Source: CAZBSE01 sp964494385
GTDB taxonomy: Bacteria > Actinomycetota > Humimicrobiia > Humimicrobiales > Humimicrobiaceae
Reading direction: 5' to 3'
Length of the DNA: 64,000 nucleotides
Assembly: GCA_964494385.1 (NCBI GenBank)
Contig: CAZBSE010000003.1
Location: forward strand, 28,850-92,849
This document shows positions 8,993 through 17,251 of this stretch, one piece after another (within the stretch, counting starts at the first letter, position 1; every line of letters begins with the position of its first letter). Under the pieces are notes generated by a model. It had not been told where the DNA came from and searched no databases. It saw only the letters and a program-made list of their open reading frames with translations. The position numbers and the translations under genes are program-made.

Positions 8993-9670
8993 CTAAATCT
9001 GGGTGGAAAACATATAGCCGACGTTTCTTACGGTTTTTAACATAAGGTTATAGGGGGGAGGGATTTTGGAACGGAGTCTTCTCATATGCACATCAACTGT
9101 CCTGCTGCCCCCGTAGAAGTCATATTCCCATACGGCGGAAAGCAGTTTATTCCTGCTTAGAACTTTATCCTGGTTTTGAAGAAGAAGTTTAAAAAGTTCA
9201 AATTCTTTAAAGGTCAGCTCTATCGGTTTTTGGTCGACGGACAACTCATACTTGTCCAGGTTCAGTATAAGGTTGTCCATCACAATGCTGTTTTTAGGGG
9301 GAAAAATTTTCCTTTTTAAAATAATCAACTCTGCCCTTGCGGCAAGTTCTCTTTCAAGCTGTGTGCAGAGAATAAAATCATCGAATTTGATTTCGCTTTC
9401 GATAAAAGATTCTATCTGGGAAGGTTCAAGTACGGCAAGCCTGGGGATATTATATTTGTTGGTATCAGTATTTGATTCTCTAAGCTGTGTATAATCCGGA
9501 TTGCTAAAATTGATGATATCTATTATCAAAAGAGCGGCAGTATCCGGCCGGGAAGAAAGGCCCTTTATTGTTTTTTCTATCCGCAGGGTAAATTTTTTCT
9601 TTTCCAGGATGCTATTTATTTTGTCTATATTTTTTTTATTTTTGGAATACAATAATATTACTTTTTTCAT
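8993..9670 (-). CDS. orphan OmpR-family response regulator, GlnR-like
   Basis: The 225-residue product has a degenerate receiver (about 1-118) and an intact OmpR/PhoB winged helix (about 125-222; LTFKEFELFKLLL, RTVDVHMRRLRSKI, TVRNVGYMF). In the receiver, the acidic pair after the first strand is replaced by YSKN, and the conserved Lys near the end is missing. An Asp at position 51 could still align with the phosphorylation site. No histidine kinase is adjacent. Atypical receivers, no kinase and linkage to amtB-glnB-glnA together match the actinomycete nitrogen regulator GlnR. The name is an inference, so no symbol is given. Confidence 0.7.
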   Translation of the reverse strand: MKKVILLYSKNKKNIDKINSILEKKKFTLRIEKTIKGLSSRPDTAALLIIDIINFSNPDYTQLRESNTDTNKYNIPRLAVLEPSQIESFIESEIKFDDFILCTQLERELAARAELIILKRKIFPPKNSIVMDNLILNLDKYELSVDQKPIELTFKEFELFKLLLQNQDKVLSRNKLLSAVWEYDFYGGSRTVDVHMRRLRSKIPPPYNLMLKTVRNVGYMFSTQI

Positions 9671-9983
9671 ATTTACGCAGTTTCTATTTAAACAATAAAT
9701 TATAAAAGTTTAAATTTCTAATATATTATAAAGTAATTTGTATCATTATAGAAATGTAAATTCTTGCTGCCGGTCTAGAGAATTTAACTGTATTGGCTAT
9801 GAAATACAATTTAATATCTATATCTAAAATAACCGCAGACCTATTTACAGCGAATATAAAACATATGTATTTGCCTAATAGGTATATCGGAGCATGTATT
9901 TGTTTTTGGTTATGGTTATGATAAAATATATAGTGTGTTGCGCAAGCGCTTACTTAAAATATATAGATTTTTAGGAGCAGGCA
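9671..9983. other. 313-bp divergent intergenic region between the orphan regulator and the LacI-family gene
   Basis: There are no genes here. The right part holds the promoter and operator of the LacI-family gene (listed separately). The left part must hold the promoter of the regulator gene on the minus strand. It is AT-rich, and I see no 11-bp GTTA repeats there, so nothing suggests that regulator controls itself. Confidence 0.5.
9906..9955 (+). promoter_or_regulatory. promoter and operator of the LacI-family regulator gene
   Basis: TTGGTT (9906-9911), a 17-base spacer and TATAGT (9929-9934) form a good promoter. The 14-base sequence TTGCGCAAGCGCTT follows at 9938-9951, overlapping the likely transcription start. 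The identical 14-mer lies just downstream of the promoter of the ABC transporter operon (13686-13699). This supports autoregulation and control of that operon by the LacI-family protein. Confidence 0.7.
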
Positions 9984-10994
9984 ATGGTCAATTACAATGA
10001 TATAGCAAAAATAGCAAAAGTGTCTCCCACTACGGTTTCACATGTAATTAATGAAACCAGGTTTGTTATGCCCGAGACAAAAAAAAGGGTTCAGGAAGCG
10101 ATGAAGAGATTAAAATACCAGCCCAATCTGCTTGCCAGGAGTCTTGCCACCGGAAAAACGCACACTATCGGATTGGTTATTTCTGATATTAGAAACCCGT
10201 TTTATCCGGAACTTGTTCAGGGAGTGGAGGAACTAGCAGTGAAGAATGACTACAATGTGTTTTTATGCAATACGGATTATGATATTGAAAAAGGCTTGAA
10301 ATCTATAGGAGCTTTAATCAAGAGAAAAATAGACGGGATAATAGTAGCTTCCAGTCAGGTGGACAGTACTATAATAAACCAGCTTGTAGGCACAGACGTA
10401 AATTTTGTACTGGTAGATTGGGGTAAAAGAAATGTTGGAGCAGACAGCCTGTATTTTGATTACAGGGTTGGTATGGCAGAAGCTGTTTCATATTTAATTT
10501 CTCTTAACCACAGGACGATTTATTTTATCAGCGGCCCGAAAACGCTAAAAACATCAAAAATAAGAACAAGGAATTTTATTGAAGCGGTAGAAAAACATAA
10601 AAGCATTAATATGGATTATAAAATATTCGAGGGGGACCATAAAATAGAAGGCGGCTGCAGGACTGTTCGAAAAATATTAATAGAAAAAAAGCTCCCCACG
10701 GCAATTATTTGTTCAAATGACCTTACAGCTATTGGAGCGATGAAAACTTTTGAGGCCAGCGGTATTAAAATTCCTAATGATATGTCTGTTATTGGCCTGG
10801 ACAATATATCATTAACTGAAATAGTTTCTCCCTCACTGACGACCATAGAGCTGGAAAGGTACAGAATAGGTAAAACCGCAATGAAACTGCTGCTGAATAG
10901 AATTAAAGATAAAGAGTTGCCCAAACAGACATGTGTTTTTAAGACGAAGCTGGTTATAAGAGAAAGTACTTCTGCAAGAAGGACAGTTAGTTAA
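9984..10994 (+). CDS. LacI-family transcriptional regulator
   Basis: The 336-residue product has an N-terminal LacI helix-turn-helix and hinge (YNDIAKIAKVSPTTVSHVINE, about 3-25; YQPNLLARSLATGKT). A periplasmic-binding-protein-like sensor domain follows (IGLVISDIRNPFYPELVQGVE through SVIGLDNISLTEIVSPSLTTIE). It is the first gene of a carbohydrate island and has an AGGAG ribosome binding site. The effector is probably a sugar imported or processed by the downstream genes; galK and galT suggest a galactose-containing or related compound. Confidence 0.92.
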   Translation: MVNYNDIAKIAKVSPTTVSHVINETRFVMPETKKRVQEAMKRLKYQPNLLARSLATGKTHTIGLVISDIRNPFYPELVQGVEELAVKNDYNVFLCNTDYDIEKGLKSIGALIKRKIDGIIVASSQVDSTIINQLVGTDVNFVLVDWGKRNVGADSLYFDYRVGMAEAVSYLISLNHRTIYFISGPKTLKTSKIRTRNFIEAVEKHKSINMDYKIFEGDHKIEGGCRTVRKILIEKKLPTAIICSNDLTAIGAMKTFEASGIKIPNDMSVIGLDNISLTEIVSPSLTTIELERYRIGKTAMKLLLNRIKDKELPKQTCVFKTKLVIRESTSARRTVS

Positions 10995-11217
10995 TAAAGC
11001 AGTGAACCGGCTCATCTTATGTTTACCGCTGTAATTATTTTAAACTTTAAATCAATTAAAATTTAATGGGAAATAAGTCGAGTGGGAGAATCAATGCTTG
11101 ATGGATAAAAAACTGAATCTGGGAAAAAGTCCAATAAGGCTTACAAAATCGTTATCTTGTAGTGTTGAAAAATCGGACGGGGATTAATTTTATAAAGAAT
11201 TAAAAAGGGTAATGTTT

Positions 11218-12366
11218 ATGAATAGCAGGGAGCGTATAATTGCCACACTGAATCATAAGGAGCCGGACTGCATCCCCCTTGATCTGGGCGGAACAATTGT
11301 TTCTTCTATTACTAAAAATTCTTACATCAGTTTGAAGAAGTATTTAAATATGAAAGTTGGAGATATAAAGATACTGGACCACTCCCAGCAACTGCCTTAT
11401 CTCGACGAAGAGCTTCTGCAGAAATTGAATGTTGATATACGGATGGTAAAAACAGATTACGATAGTAACGCTGAGCAGAAATATACAGAGAAAGGGGATT
11501 ATTACTATTACTATGATCGGTGGGGAGCAAAACTCCGTATGCCGAAAGAAAACGGCCATTATTTTGATTATATTGGATTTCCGATTAATGACATATGCAT
11601 GGAAGAATTAAAAAATTATAGATGGCCGGAATTGGATGATCAAGAGTTAATTTTTAAACATAAACAGAAGGCAAAATATCTTTACGAAAATACTGGTTAC
11701 GCTTTAGCAGGAACTGCGGTGTTTGGCGGAGGAGTGTTTGAACAGCCGGCAAGGATAATGGGTATGGAGCGTTTTCTTACCAGTATTGCCCTTAATGAAA
11801 AATTTGCAGATACAGCCATGGAGAAAGTAGCTGAACTGTATATTGAAAATTGCAGGTGCTATCTTGACGAAATAGGTAAATATATTCAGGTATTTATTTA
11901 CTGGAATGATATAAGCGGCCAAACGGGGCCATTAATATCACCAAAAGTGTATAGGCGTTTAATAAAGCCTAAAGACAAGAGAATAATAGAGATGGTAAAA
12001 TCTAAAACCGATGCTAAATTCTTTTACCATTGTTGCGGGGCGATAAGAGAATTTATTCCTGATTTTATTGAAATAGGAGTTGATATTTTAAATCCGGTAC
12101 AAGTTTCGGCCGCAGGTATGGGGACAGCAGGTTTAAAGAAAGAATTTGGAAATGACATGAATTTCTGGGGAGGGGGTTGTGATACCCAGCATATTCTTCC
12201 ATTTGGTACGCCGGCTGAAGTTAGAGAGGAAGTTAAAAGAAGGATAAACGATCTTGCGGAAGGCGGCGGGTTTGTTTTTAGTGCCGTTCATAATATTCAG
12301 GATGAAGTTCCACCCAAAAATATAATGGCAATGTTAGAAGTCTTAGAGGAATTGAAAAAGTATTAG
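11218..12366 (+). CDS. URO-D/MtaA-family protein with complete His-x-Cys...Cys zinc motif
   Basis: The 382-residue product belongs to the uroporphyrinogen decarboxylase superfamily, which also includes MtaA/MtbA methylcobamide methyltransferases. It has the opening NSRERIIATLNHKEPDCIPLD. Near residue 275 is FYHCCG, which supplies the His-x-Cys zinc ligands of the methyltransferase branch. A further Cys lies in FWGGGCDTQHILPFGTP. There are no other haem genes nearby, so true uroporphyrinogen decarboxylation is unlikely. ATG 11218 is preferred over 11212 because AAAGGG lies eight bases upstream of it. A corrinoid-linked methyl transfer role is possible but unproven. Confidence 0.75.
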   Translation: MNSRERIIATLNHKEPDCIPLDLGGTIVSSITKNSYISLKKYLNMKVGDIKILDHSQQLPYLDEELLQKLNVDIRMVKTDYDSNAEQKYTEKGDYYYYYDRWGAKLRMPKENGHYFDYIGFPINDICMEELKNYRWPELDDQELIFKHKQKAKYLYENTGYALAGTAVFGGGVFEQPARIMGMERFLTSIALNEKFADTAMEKVAELYIENCRCYLDEIGKYIQVFIYWNDISGQTGPLISPKVYRRLIKPKDKRIIEMVKSKTDAKFFYHCCGAIREFIPDFIEIGVDILNPVQVSAAGMGTAGLKKEFGNDMNFWGGGCDTQHILPFGTPAEVREEVKRRINDLAEGGGFVFSAVHNIQDEVPPKNIMAMLEVLEELKKY

Positions 12367-12416
12367 TTAAAAAATATTGATGAAATGATATTTAAAGAAT
12401 GTAAAAGGTAGAAGCA

Positions 12417-13511
12417 ATGATAAGCCCAAAAGAAAGAGTGCTGGCAGCTTTAAATCATATAGAGCCTGATAGGGTACCCAGGCTGGCAAGTTTCACTCCG
12501 GAATTTGCTGCTGAACTGCGCAGGCATTTTAAAATAAAGGGTGAATTGTTTAATCCCCATGGCGGTATTAATCATAAACTTGAGATTAAATTAGGAAACG
12601 ATATTCTACTCACTGCTCAGGGGTTTGCTAATTCTTATTACCAGAGACTTGACAGAGATTATACTGATGAGTGGGGAGTCTTGTGGAAAATTATTGAATA
12701 CGGAACAAAAAATGGTTCGGGGAGATATACTGAAATATCAGGAAATCCCTTAAAAGATGATAAATCTATAGAAAACTACATCCCGCCTGACCCTGCTATT
12801 GAATCCCGCTATGAACCTTCAAGAAGGCTGATAAAAGAGTTTGGGAAGGAATATCCCGTTATGGGTGTAATTGTTACTACTATATTTGAGGCAGCCTGGG
12901 CTTTAAGGGGACTGGATAAGCTTATGATGGATTTTATTATAAATGAAGACCTTGCAAATAAGATTTTAGATATTCCTTTTAAATACCATCTTTATGCAGG
13001 TAAAAAACTTACCAGCCTGGGAGTAGATATTATATGGACCGGCGATGACGTAGGGGGACAGAGAGGAATGTTGATTTCACCTGAGATGTGGCGGAGGTAC
13101 CTAAAACCCAGAATGGAAAAATTATATTCTGAATTAAAATCTATTAATCCCGGCCTTAAGATTGCTTATCATTCAGATGGCAATATTTATCCCATAATAG
13201 ATGAACTGGTGGAAATAGGACTTGATATTTTAAATCCGGTTCAACCAAAGTGTATGGATCCGAACTATTTAAAGAAGCGCTATGGGAAGAATTTAAGCTT
13301 CTGGGGCACCATTGATATTCAAGAAACCCTTCCCTTTGGAACTCCGGAACAAATAGAGCATGAAGTAAAGAACAGAATTAAAAATATGGGACCAGGAGGC
13401 GGATTTATAATCAGTCCGACCCATCACATGCAAATTGATACATCTATAGGTAATTTTTTTACTTTCTGGAATGCTGTAGAAAAGTACGGAAAGTATCCTA
13501 TTGTTATTTAA
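12417..13511 (+). CDS. URO-D-family protein, second copy, without the cysteine zinc ligands
   Basis: The 364-residue product starts like its upstream neighbour (SPKERVLAALNHIEPDRVPR) and keeps the overall URO-D fold signatures (LNPVQPK, FWGTIDIQETLPFGTP). At the zinc site it has YHSDG instead of HCC, and the later Cys is replaced by Ile/Asp. It is therefore unlikely to be a thiolate-zinc methyltransferase. It lies 50 bases downstream of the first copy with AAAAGG ahead of the ATG. Such pairs near sugar transporters are seen in other anaerobes, but their reaction is not established. Confidence 0.72.
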   Translation: MISPKERVLAALNHIEPDRVPRLASFTPEFAAELRRHFKIKGELFNPHGGINHKLEIKLGNDILLTAQGFANSYYQRLDRDYTDEWGVLWKIIEYGTKNGSGRYTEISGNPLKDDKSIENYIPPDPAIESRYEPSRRLIKEFGKEYPVMGVIVTTIFEAAWALRGLDKLMMDFIINEDLANKILDIPFKYHLYAGKKLTSLGVDIIWTGDDVGGQRGMLISPEMWRRYLKPRMEKLYSELKSINPGLKIAYHSDGNIYPIIDELVEIGLDILNPVQPKCMDPNYLKKRYGKNLSFWGTIDIQETLPFGTPEQIEHEVKNRIKNMGPGGGFIISPTHHMQIDTSIGNFFTFWNAVEKYGKYPIVI

Positions 13512-14050
13512 ACAGATTAAATAATTGAAAATGTTTTTAGTTTTTATTCAGAATGTTTATTGCGGTAAGGGTGAGTTGAGTGAGGGGTTCTTAAAAAATT
13601 GGAGAATATAAGATTTACGGGATTTTGAATAAAACAATTCTAAAACTTGACATGGCTTATTTTTTTTTATATTATAAGTAAGCACTTGCGCAAGCGCTTG
13701 TTAGGCCATTAGTTTTATACGGTTAAGATTTTAAATCAATTATAGAGGAGTTCGTAAGTCTAACTTTTAAGAACGGCTAATCCCAAAAAATTTTTTACAA
13801 AATATAAAAATATTAAAGTTACATAAGCAACAAAAAGAAGAAAATACTTTAAAGGGAGGTGACCGGTATTATATAGAAATAGATTTGCAAAGGGAGAATA
13901 ACATAGTCTTGAATTGAAGTCATAACTAAGCAAATCTTAAAAAAATCCATAAGAGATAATGTAGAAATTATTGTATGGAAGGAGGTGACTTATAGAAGTA
14001 AGAATGTTTGTTTTCTATATTTGGTATTTTAACAAAGAGAGGATTTGAAA
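13512..14050 (+). other. 539-bp leader region of the sugar ABC transporter operon
   Basis: The region contains a strong promoter with a LacI-type operator (listed separately) and then a leader of about 370 bases. Two GGAGGTGA sequences (from 13857 and 13981) match the anti-Shine-Dalgarno sequence perfectly, but no normal gene starts close after them. A 14-codon frame from ATG 14004 to the TGA at 14046-14048 ends two bases before the binding-protein ATG. Whether it is a leader peptide cannot be told. Confidence 0.5.
13647..13700 (+). promoter_or_regulatory. promoter and LacI-type operator of the sugar ABC transporter operon
   Basis: TTGACA (13647-13652), 17 bases, then TATTAT (13670-13675) make a near-consensus promoter. 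A 20-base inverted repeat with one mismatch (13680-13699) follows across the likely start site. Its right part, TTGCGCAAGCGCTT at 13686-13699, is identical to the operator core ahead of the LacI-family gene. Repression by blocking RNA polymerase is the simplest reading. Confidence 0.75.
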
Positions 14051-15103
14051 ATGAAAAAATCATTATTATGGATAGTAGTATTGATATTAAGTATATCAAT
14101 GGTTGCGGCTTTTTCATTATATGGCTGTAAAGAAGAAGCCGTAGCTGAAGAGGAAGCAGCAGTAGAGGAAGAAGCCGTAGCTGAAGTAACAGGTGCTGCA
14201 GAAGGAATAGTAATATATGCTCAGATGGGTGGATCAGCCGGTGACCCGAGTACTCTGCCCCGACAGAATGGCGCAGCAGAAGCAGCAGAGCAGTGGGGAT
14301 GTGAAATAATTTATCAATTTTCAGAATGGCAGTCTGATAAAATGGTTTCACAATTTAAAGAAGCTGTTGCAGCTGAGCCCGATGGCATTATTATAATGGG
14401 GCACCCCGGAGTTGAAGCATTTAGAACTTCTGTTGAAGAAGCTGAAGGGAAAGGGATTATAGTAACTGCCAATAATACACCTCTTCCTGAATTTGAAGTA
14501 ACATACGGAGGTAACGGATTTGGTTATGCAGGCGCAGACCTTTTCGAAGGTGGATATGTAACAGGCCAGCAAATTATTGCTGCAGGAAATCTTCAGGCAG
14601 GAGATAGGGTTCTTGAATATGGACTGAGGGCACAACCTGAACGTGGTAAGAGTGACGAAGGAGTTTATCAAGCTTTCTTGGATGCCGGCATGGAAGTTGA
14701 TTATATTGAGATTACTCCTGAAGTAGATGCCGATGCTACTCTGTGCATCCCGATCCTAACTGGATACCTGGCTTCTAATCCTGACTGTAAAGCTATAGGT
14801 ACACAGCACGGAAATGTAACTTCAACAATGGGCGAAGTTGTAACAGCAGCAGGACTTGGAGCAGATGATATAGTTGTTGGTGGAATTGATCTTTCGCCAA
14901 AAACAGTTGAAGCGCTGCAAGAGGGGTATGTTGATCTGGTATTAGATCAGGTACTGTACCTGCAGGGATATCTTCCGGTTAGTCAGATTTGTTTGTCCAA
15001 ATTGTACGGAATACCAGGACTTCATATAAACACTGCCAGTGGAGTTGTAACTTCTGAATCAATTACAGATATACTTTCACTGATTGATGAAGGTATTAGA
15101 TAA
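14051..15103 (+). CDS. sugar ABC transporter substrate-binding lipoprotein
   Basis: The product has a lipoprotein signal (Lys-Lys, hydrophobic core, lipobox LYGC with Cys near residue 25). An acidic Glu/Ala linker follows, containing an in-frame 36-base duplication, and then a periplasmic-binding-protein domain of the ribose/galactose-binding type (WQSDKMVSQFKEAVAAEPDGIIIMGH; VVGGIDLSPKTVEALQEGYVDLVLDQ). It captures a sugar outside the membrane for the following ATPase and permease. ATG 14051 has AGAGAGG eight bases upstream; a TTG six bases earlier is in frame but less likely. The ligand is not defined by sequence. Confidence 0.9.
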   Translation: MKKSLLWIVVLILSISMVAAFSLYGCKEEAVAEEEAAVEEEAVAEVTGAAEGIVIYAQMGGSAGDPSTLPRQNGAAEAAEQWGCEIIYQFSEWQSDKMVSQFKEAVAAEPDGIIIMGHPGVEAFRTSVEEAEGKGIIVTANNTPLPEFEVTYGGNGFGYAGADLFEGGYVTGQQIIAAGNLQAGDRVLEYGLRAQPERGKSDEGVYQAFLDAGMEVDYIEITPEVDADATLCIPILTGYLASNPDCKAIGTQHGNVTSTMGEVVTAAGLGADDIVVGGIDLSPKTVEALQEGYVDLVLDQVLYLQGYLPVSQICLSKLYGIPGLHINTASGVVTSESITDILSLIDEGIR

Positions 15104-15198
15104 GTCTTGGGTTAAGATTGATTTATAGAGACGAAAGGCCTATGTTTGTTTTAAAAAGAGACCTTTAAAGCCAGCATAGGTAAAAAGTATGGTGTTAG

Positions 15199-15259
15199 AA
15201 TTGCCTACCAAGAGAAATAGTATAATATAGGAAAGTAATATAGCTCTTGGTAGGCAATT
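15199..15259 (+). other. 16-bp perfect RNA hairpin between binding-protein and ATPase genes
   Basis: AATTGCCTACCAAGAG (15199-15214) and its exact inverted copy (15244-15259) enclose a 29-base loop. No strong T run follows, so it is probably not a full terminator. A stem here would protect the 3' end of the binding-protein message and lower downstream expression, as seen in many ABC operons. The loop contains TATAAT (15221-15226), but no matching -35 was seen. Confidence 0.6.
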
Positions 15260-15322
15260 AAATAAAAGACGGTTGGCAAGTGCTATTAGGGATTAATAAA
15301 TAGAAGAAAGGCTTTAAGGGAC

Positions 15323-16126
15323 ATGATGATGAATAATTCTAAAAATTTGGTGGAAATGAAAAATATCCACAAGTGTTTTGGGAAAGTCATAGCACTTAAA
15401 GATGTAAATTTTCAAGTTGGCAACAATGAAATTGTAGGATTAATAGGTGACAACGGTGCCGGTAAATCAACTCTGATAAAAATACTTTCAGGGGTTTTTC
15501 CTCAAACCAGTGGAGAGATATACATACGAGGGAAGAAAATATCCACAAGGAGATACTCGGTTAGAAAAGCTCATGAGATGGATATCGAAACTGTATATCA
15601 GGAAAAAGCTTTGGGAGAAAAACAATCCTTGTGGAGAAATATTTTTATCGGCAGACAAATTTGTAATTTTTTTGGCTTTATTAATATAAAAAAAGAAAAA
15701 GAAGAAACTGACAAGGTTATGAAAGAGTTAATTGGTTTTAGAGGAGCAGGTGTTTCAGCGGAATCGTGTGTTGGTAGATTATCAGGCGGGGAAAGGCAGG
15801 GCATAGCTATAGGCAGAGCGATGTATTTTAATGCCAACCTGATAATACTGGATGAACCAACTGCAGCATTATCATCAAAGGAAGTAGCAAAGGTCCTGAA
15901 TTTTATACGAAGAATAAAAGAAAGCGGGAGATCCTGTATTTATATAACTCATCACATCTCTGATACATATTCAGTTTCAGACAGGTTTGTTTTCATAGAC
16001 CGTGGAGAAATAATAGGAGAATATAAAAAGAGTGAAATATCATTGGAAGAACTCACTGAAAAATTACTTTTGGTATCAGCCGGGGATTTGGGAAAGGAGA
16101 TGATCAATGAACATCAGAAACAGTAA
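15323..16126 (+). CDS. sugar ABC transporter ATP-binding protein (single domain)
   Basis: The 267-residue ATPase has Walker A GDNGAGKST near residue 43, a Q-loop (VYQEKALGE), the signature LSGGERQGIAIGRAM, Walker B LIILDEPTAALS and the switch His in ITHHISD. It resembles one half of RbsA/MglA, which normally have two tandem ATPase domains. A single-domain form must act as a homodimer. It overlaps the permease gene by 20 bases. It lies downstream of a strong hairpin, so it is probably made at lower level than the binding protein. Confidence 0.92.
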   Translation: MMMNNSKNLVEMKNIHKCFGKVIALKDVNFQVGNNEIVGLIGDNGAGKSTLIKILSGVFPQTSGEIYIRGKKISTRRYSVRKAHEMDIETVYQEKALGEKQSLWRNIFIGRQICNFFGFINIKKEKEETDKVMKELIGFRGAGVSAESCVGRLSGGERQGIAIGRAMYFNANLIILDEPTAALSSKEVAKVLNFIRRIKESGRSCIYITHHISDTYSVSDRFVFIDRGEIIGEYKKSEISLEELTEKLLLVSAGDLGKEMINEHQKQ

Positions 16127-17084
16127 AATAAGTATTCTTGGCAGCAAAGGTTTTAGAACTTATGCTGTTGTTTTGGTATATATAGTTCTTATGGGAGTAT
16201 TTATGATTACGGCCCCAAGAGCTTTTCTTGACTATAAAATTTATATGGCTTTTCTGTCAACAATTCCATTTTCACTGGTTATGGCTCTGGGTTTAACGTT
16301 TGTTATTATAGCCGGGGAAATTGATCTTTCTTTCACCTCGGTGATGGCTTTTTCAGGATTTATATTTACATACACTTTTATCCATACGGGAAGTACTATA
16401 TTGGCATTTATAGCCAGTTTAACTTCAGGAGCAATTGCGGGTTTTATAAATGGTATTATAGTTGCCAAAGTAAAGGTACCATCAATTATTGCAACCCTGG
16501 GTACACAATTTTTTTGGGCTGGGCTGGCGGTAGTTCTTTCTTCGGGACGTTCGTTAATTGTTACCGAGATTAGGCCATCTTTTATGTATAAAATTTTTGT
16601 CGGCAGAATAGGAGGTATTGTTCCTGCACAGGCAGCATGGGCATTCGGGCTGGCAATCATTTTAGGCTTTATTCTAAATAAACATAGATTTGGCGAAAGT
16701 GTAATGTTCATTGGAGATAATAGAGATACGGCAAAAATGATGGGTGTAAATGTGGATAGAACTTTAATACAGATATTTATGCTTTCCGGAGTTTTGGCTG
16801 CATTTGCTTCAGTGTTATTAGCATGTGAGATGGTGACATGGTGGGCCACTCAAGGACCGGGATATTTACTAATAACCATAGCGGCAGTTTTTATAGGCGG
16901 TACATCAATATACGGAGGAGAGGGAACAATATTTGGAACTGTGGTAGGAGCTTTTATTGTAGGAAGCATAACTGCAGGAATTACAGCTTCCGGTGTTGGT
17001 GGATTCTGGACACAGCTGGTGGTTGGCCTGGTACTACTTGTGGCAGTTTTTATTAATACGTTTATAAGCAGGCGGAGAACTTAA
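16107..17084 (+). CDS. sugar ABC transporter permease (RbsC-like)
   Basis: The 325-residue product has about eight to ten membrane segments of the BPD_transp_2 type. It shows the family stretches ALGLTFVIIAGEIDLS, VKVPSIIATLGTQFFWAGLAV, GDNRDTAKMMGVNVDR (the EAA-like loop contacting the ATPase) and FIGGTSIYGGEGTIFGTVVGAF. It forms the pore with the overlapping upstream ATPase gene. There is no second permease gene, so a homodimer is expected. Confidence 0.93.
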   Translation: MNIRNSKISILGSKGFRTYAVVLVYIVLMGVFMITAPRAFLDYKIYMAFLSTIPFSLVMALGLTFVIIAGEIDLSFTSVMAFSGFIFTYTFIHTGSTILAFIASLTSGAIAGFINGIIVAKVKVPSIIATLGTQFFWAGLAVVLSSGRSLIVTEIRPSFMYKIFVGRIGGIVPAQAAWAFGLAIILGFILNKHRFGESVMFIGDNRDTAKMMGVNVDRTLIQIFMLSGVLAAFASVLLACEMVTWWATQGPGYLLITIAAVFIGGTSIYGGEGTIFGTVVGAFIVGSITAGITASGVGGFWTQLVVGLVLLVAVFINTFISRRRT

Positions 17085-17112
17085 TCTGAAAACTTTTAAA
17101 ATTTTTACAGGA

Positions 17113-17143
17113 AATTACTGACAGTACTGTAATTATTTTTAGT
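17113..17143 (+). terminator. weak hairpin after the ABC permease gene
   Basis: A 6-bp inverted repeat (AATTAC at 17113-17118, GTAATT at 17129-17134) is followed by ATTTTTAGTTT. The stem is short and AT-rich. It may reduce read-through into galK but is not a strong terminator. Confidence 0.3.
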
Positions 17144-17251
17144 TTATTCATTAATTTAGTTTTATTAATTTACAGCCAAGTAAAAGATTATAAAAGTAAG
17201 AGAAATATAAAAATTTAACGTTACGGCGAAGGAGATATAAGAATAAAAAAC

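Noticed and set aside
10037..10066. GTTTCAC...GAAAC inverted pair near the start of the LacI-family gene
   Set aside because: The spacing is wrong for parS, and the bases encode the conserved helix-turn-helix (TVSHVINET).
11218..13511. Haem biosynthesis role for the URO-D-family genes
   Set aside because: There are two dissimilar copies in a sugar operon, no other haem genes, and a methyltransferase-type zinc motif in one.
16241..16849. 202-codon minus-strand open frame
   Set aside because: It lies wholly inside the ABC permease gene. Its composition mirrors the membrane gene, and it has no ribosome binding site or family motif.
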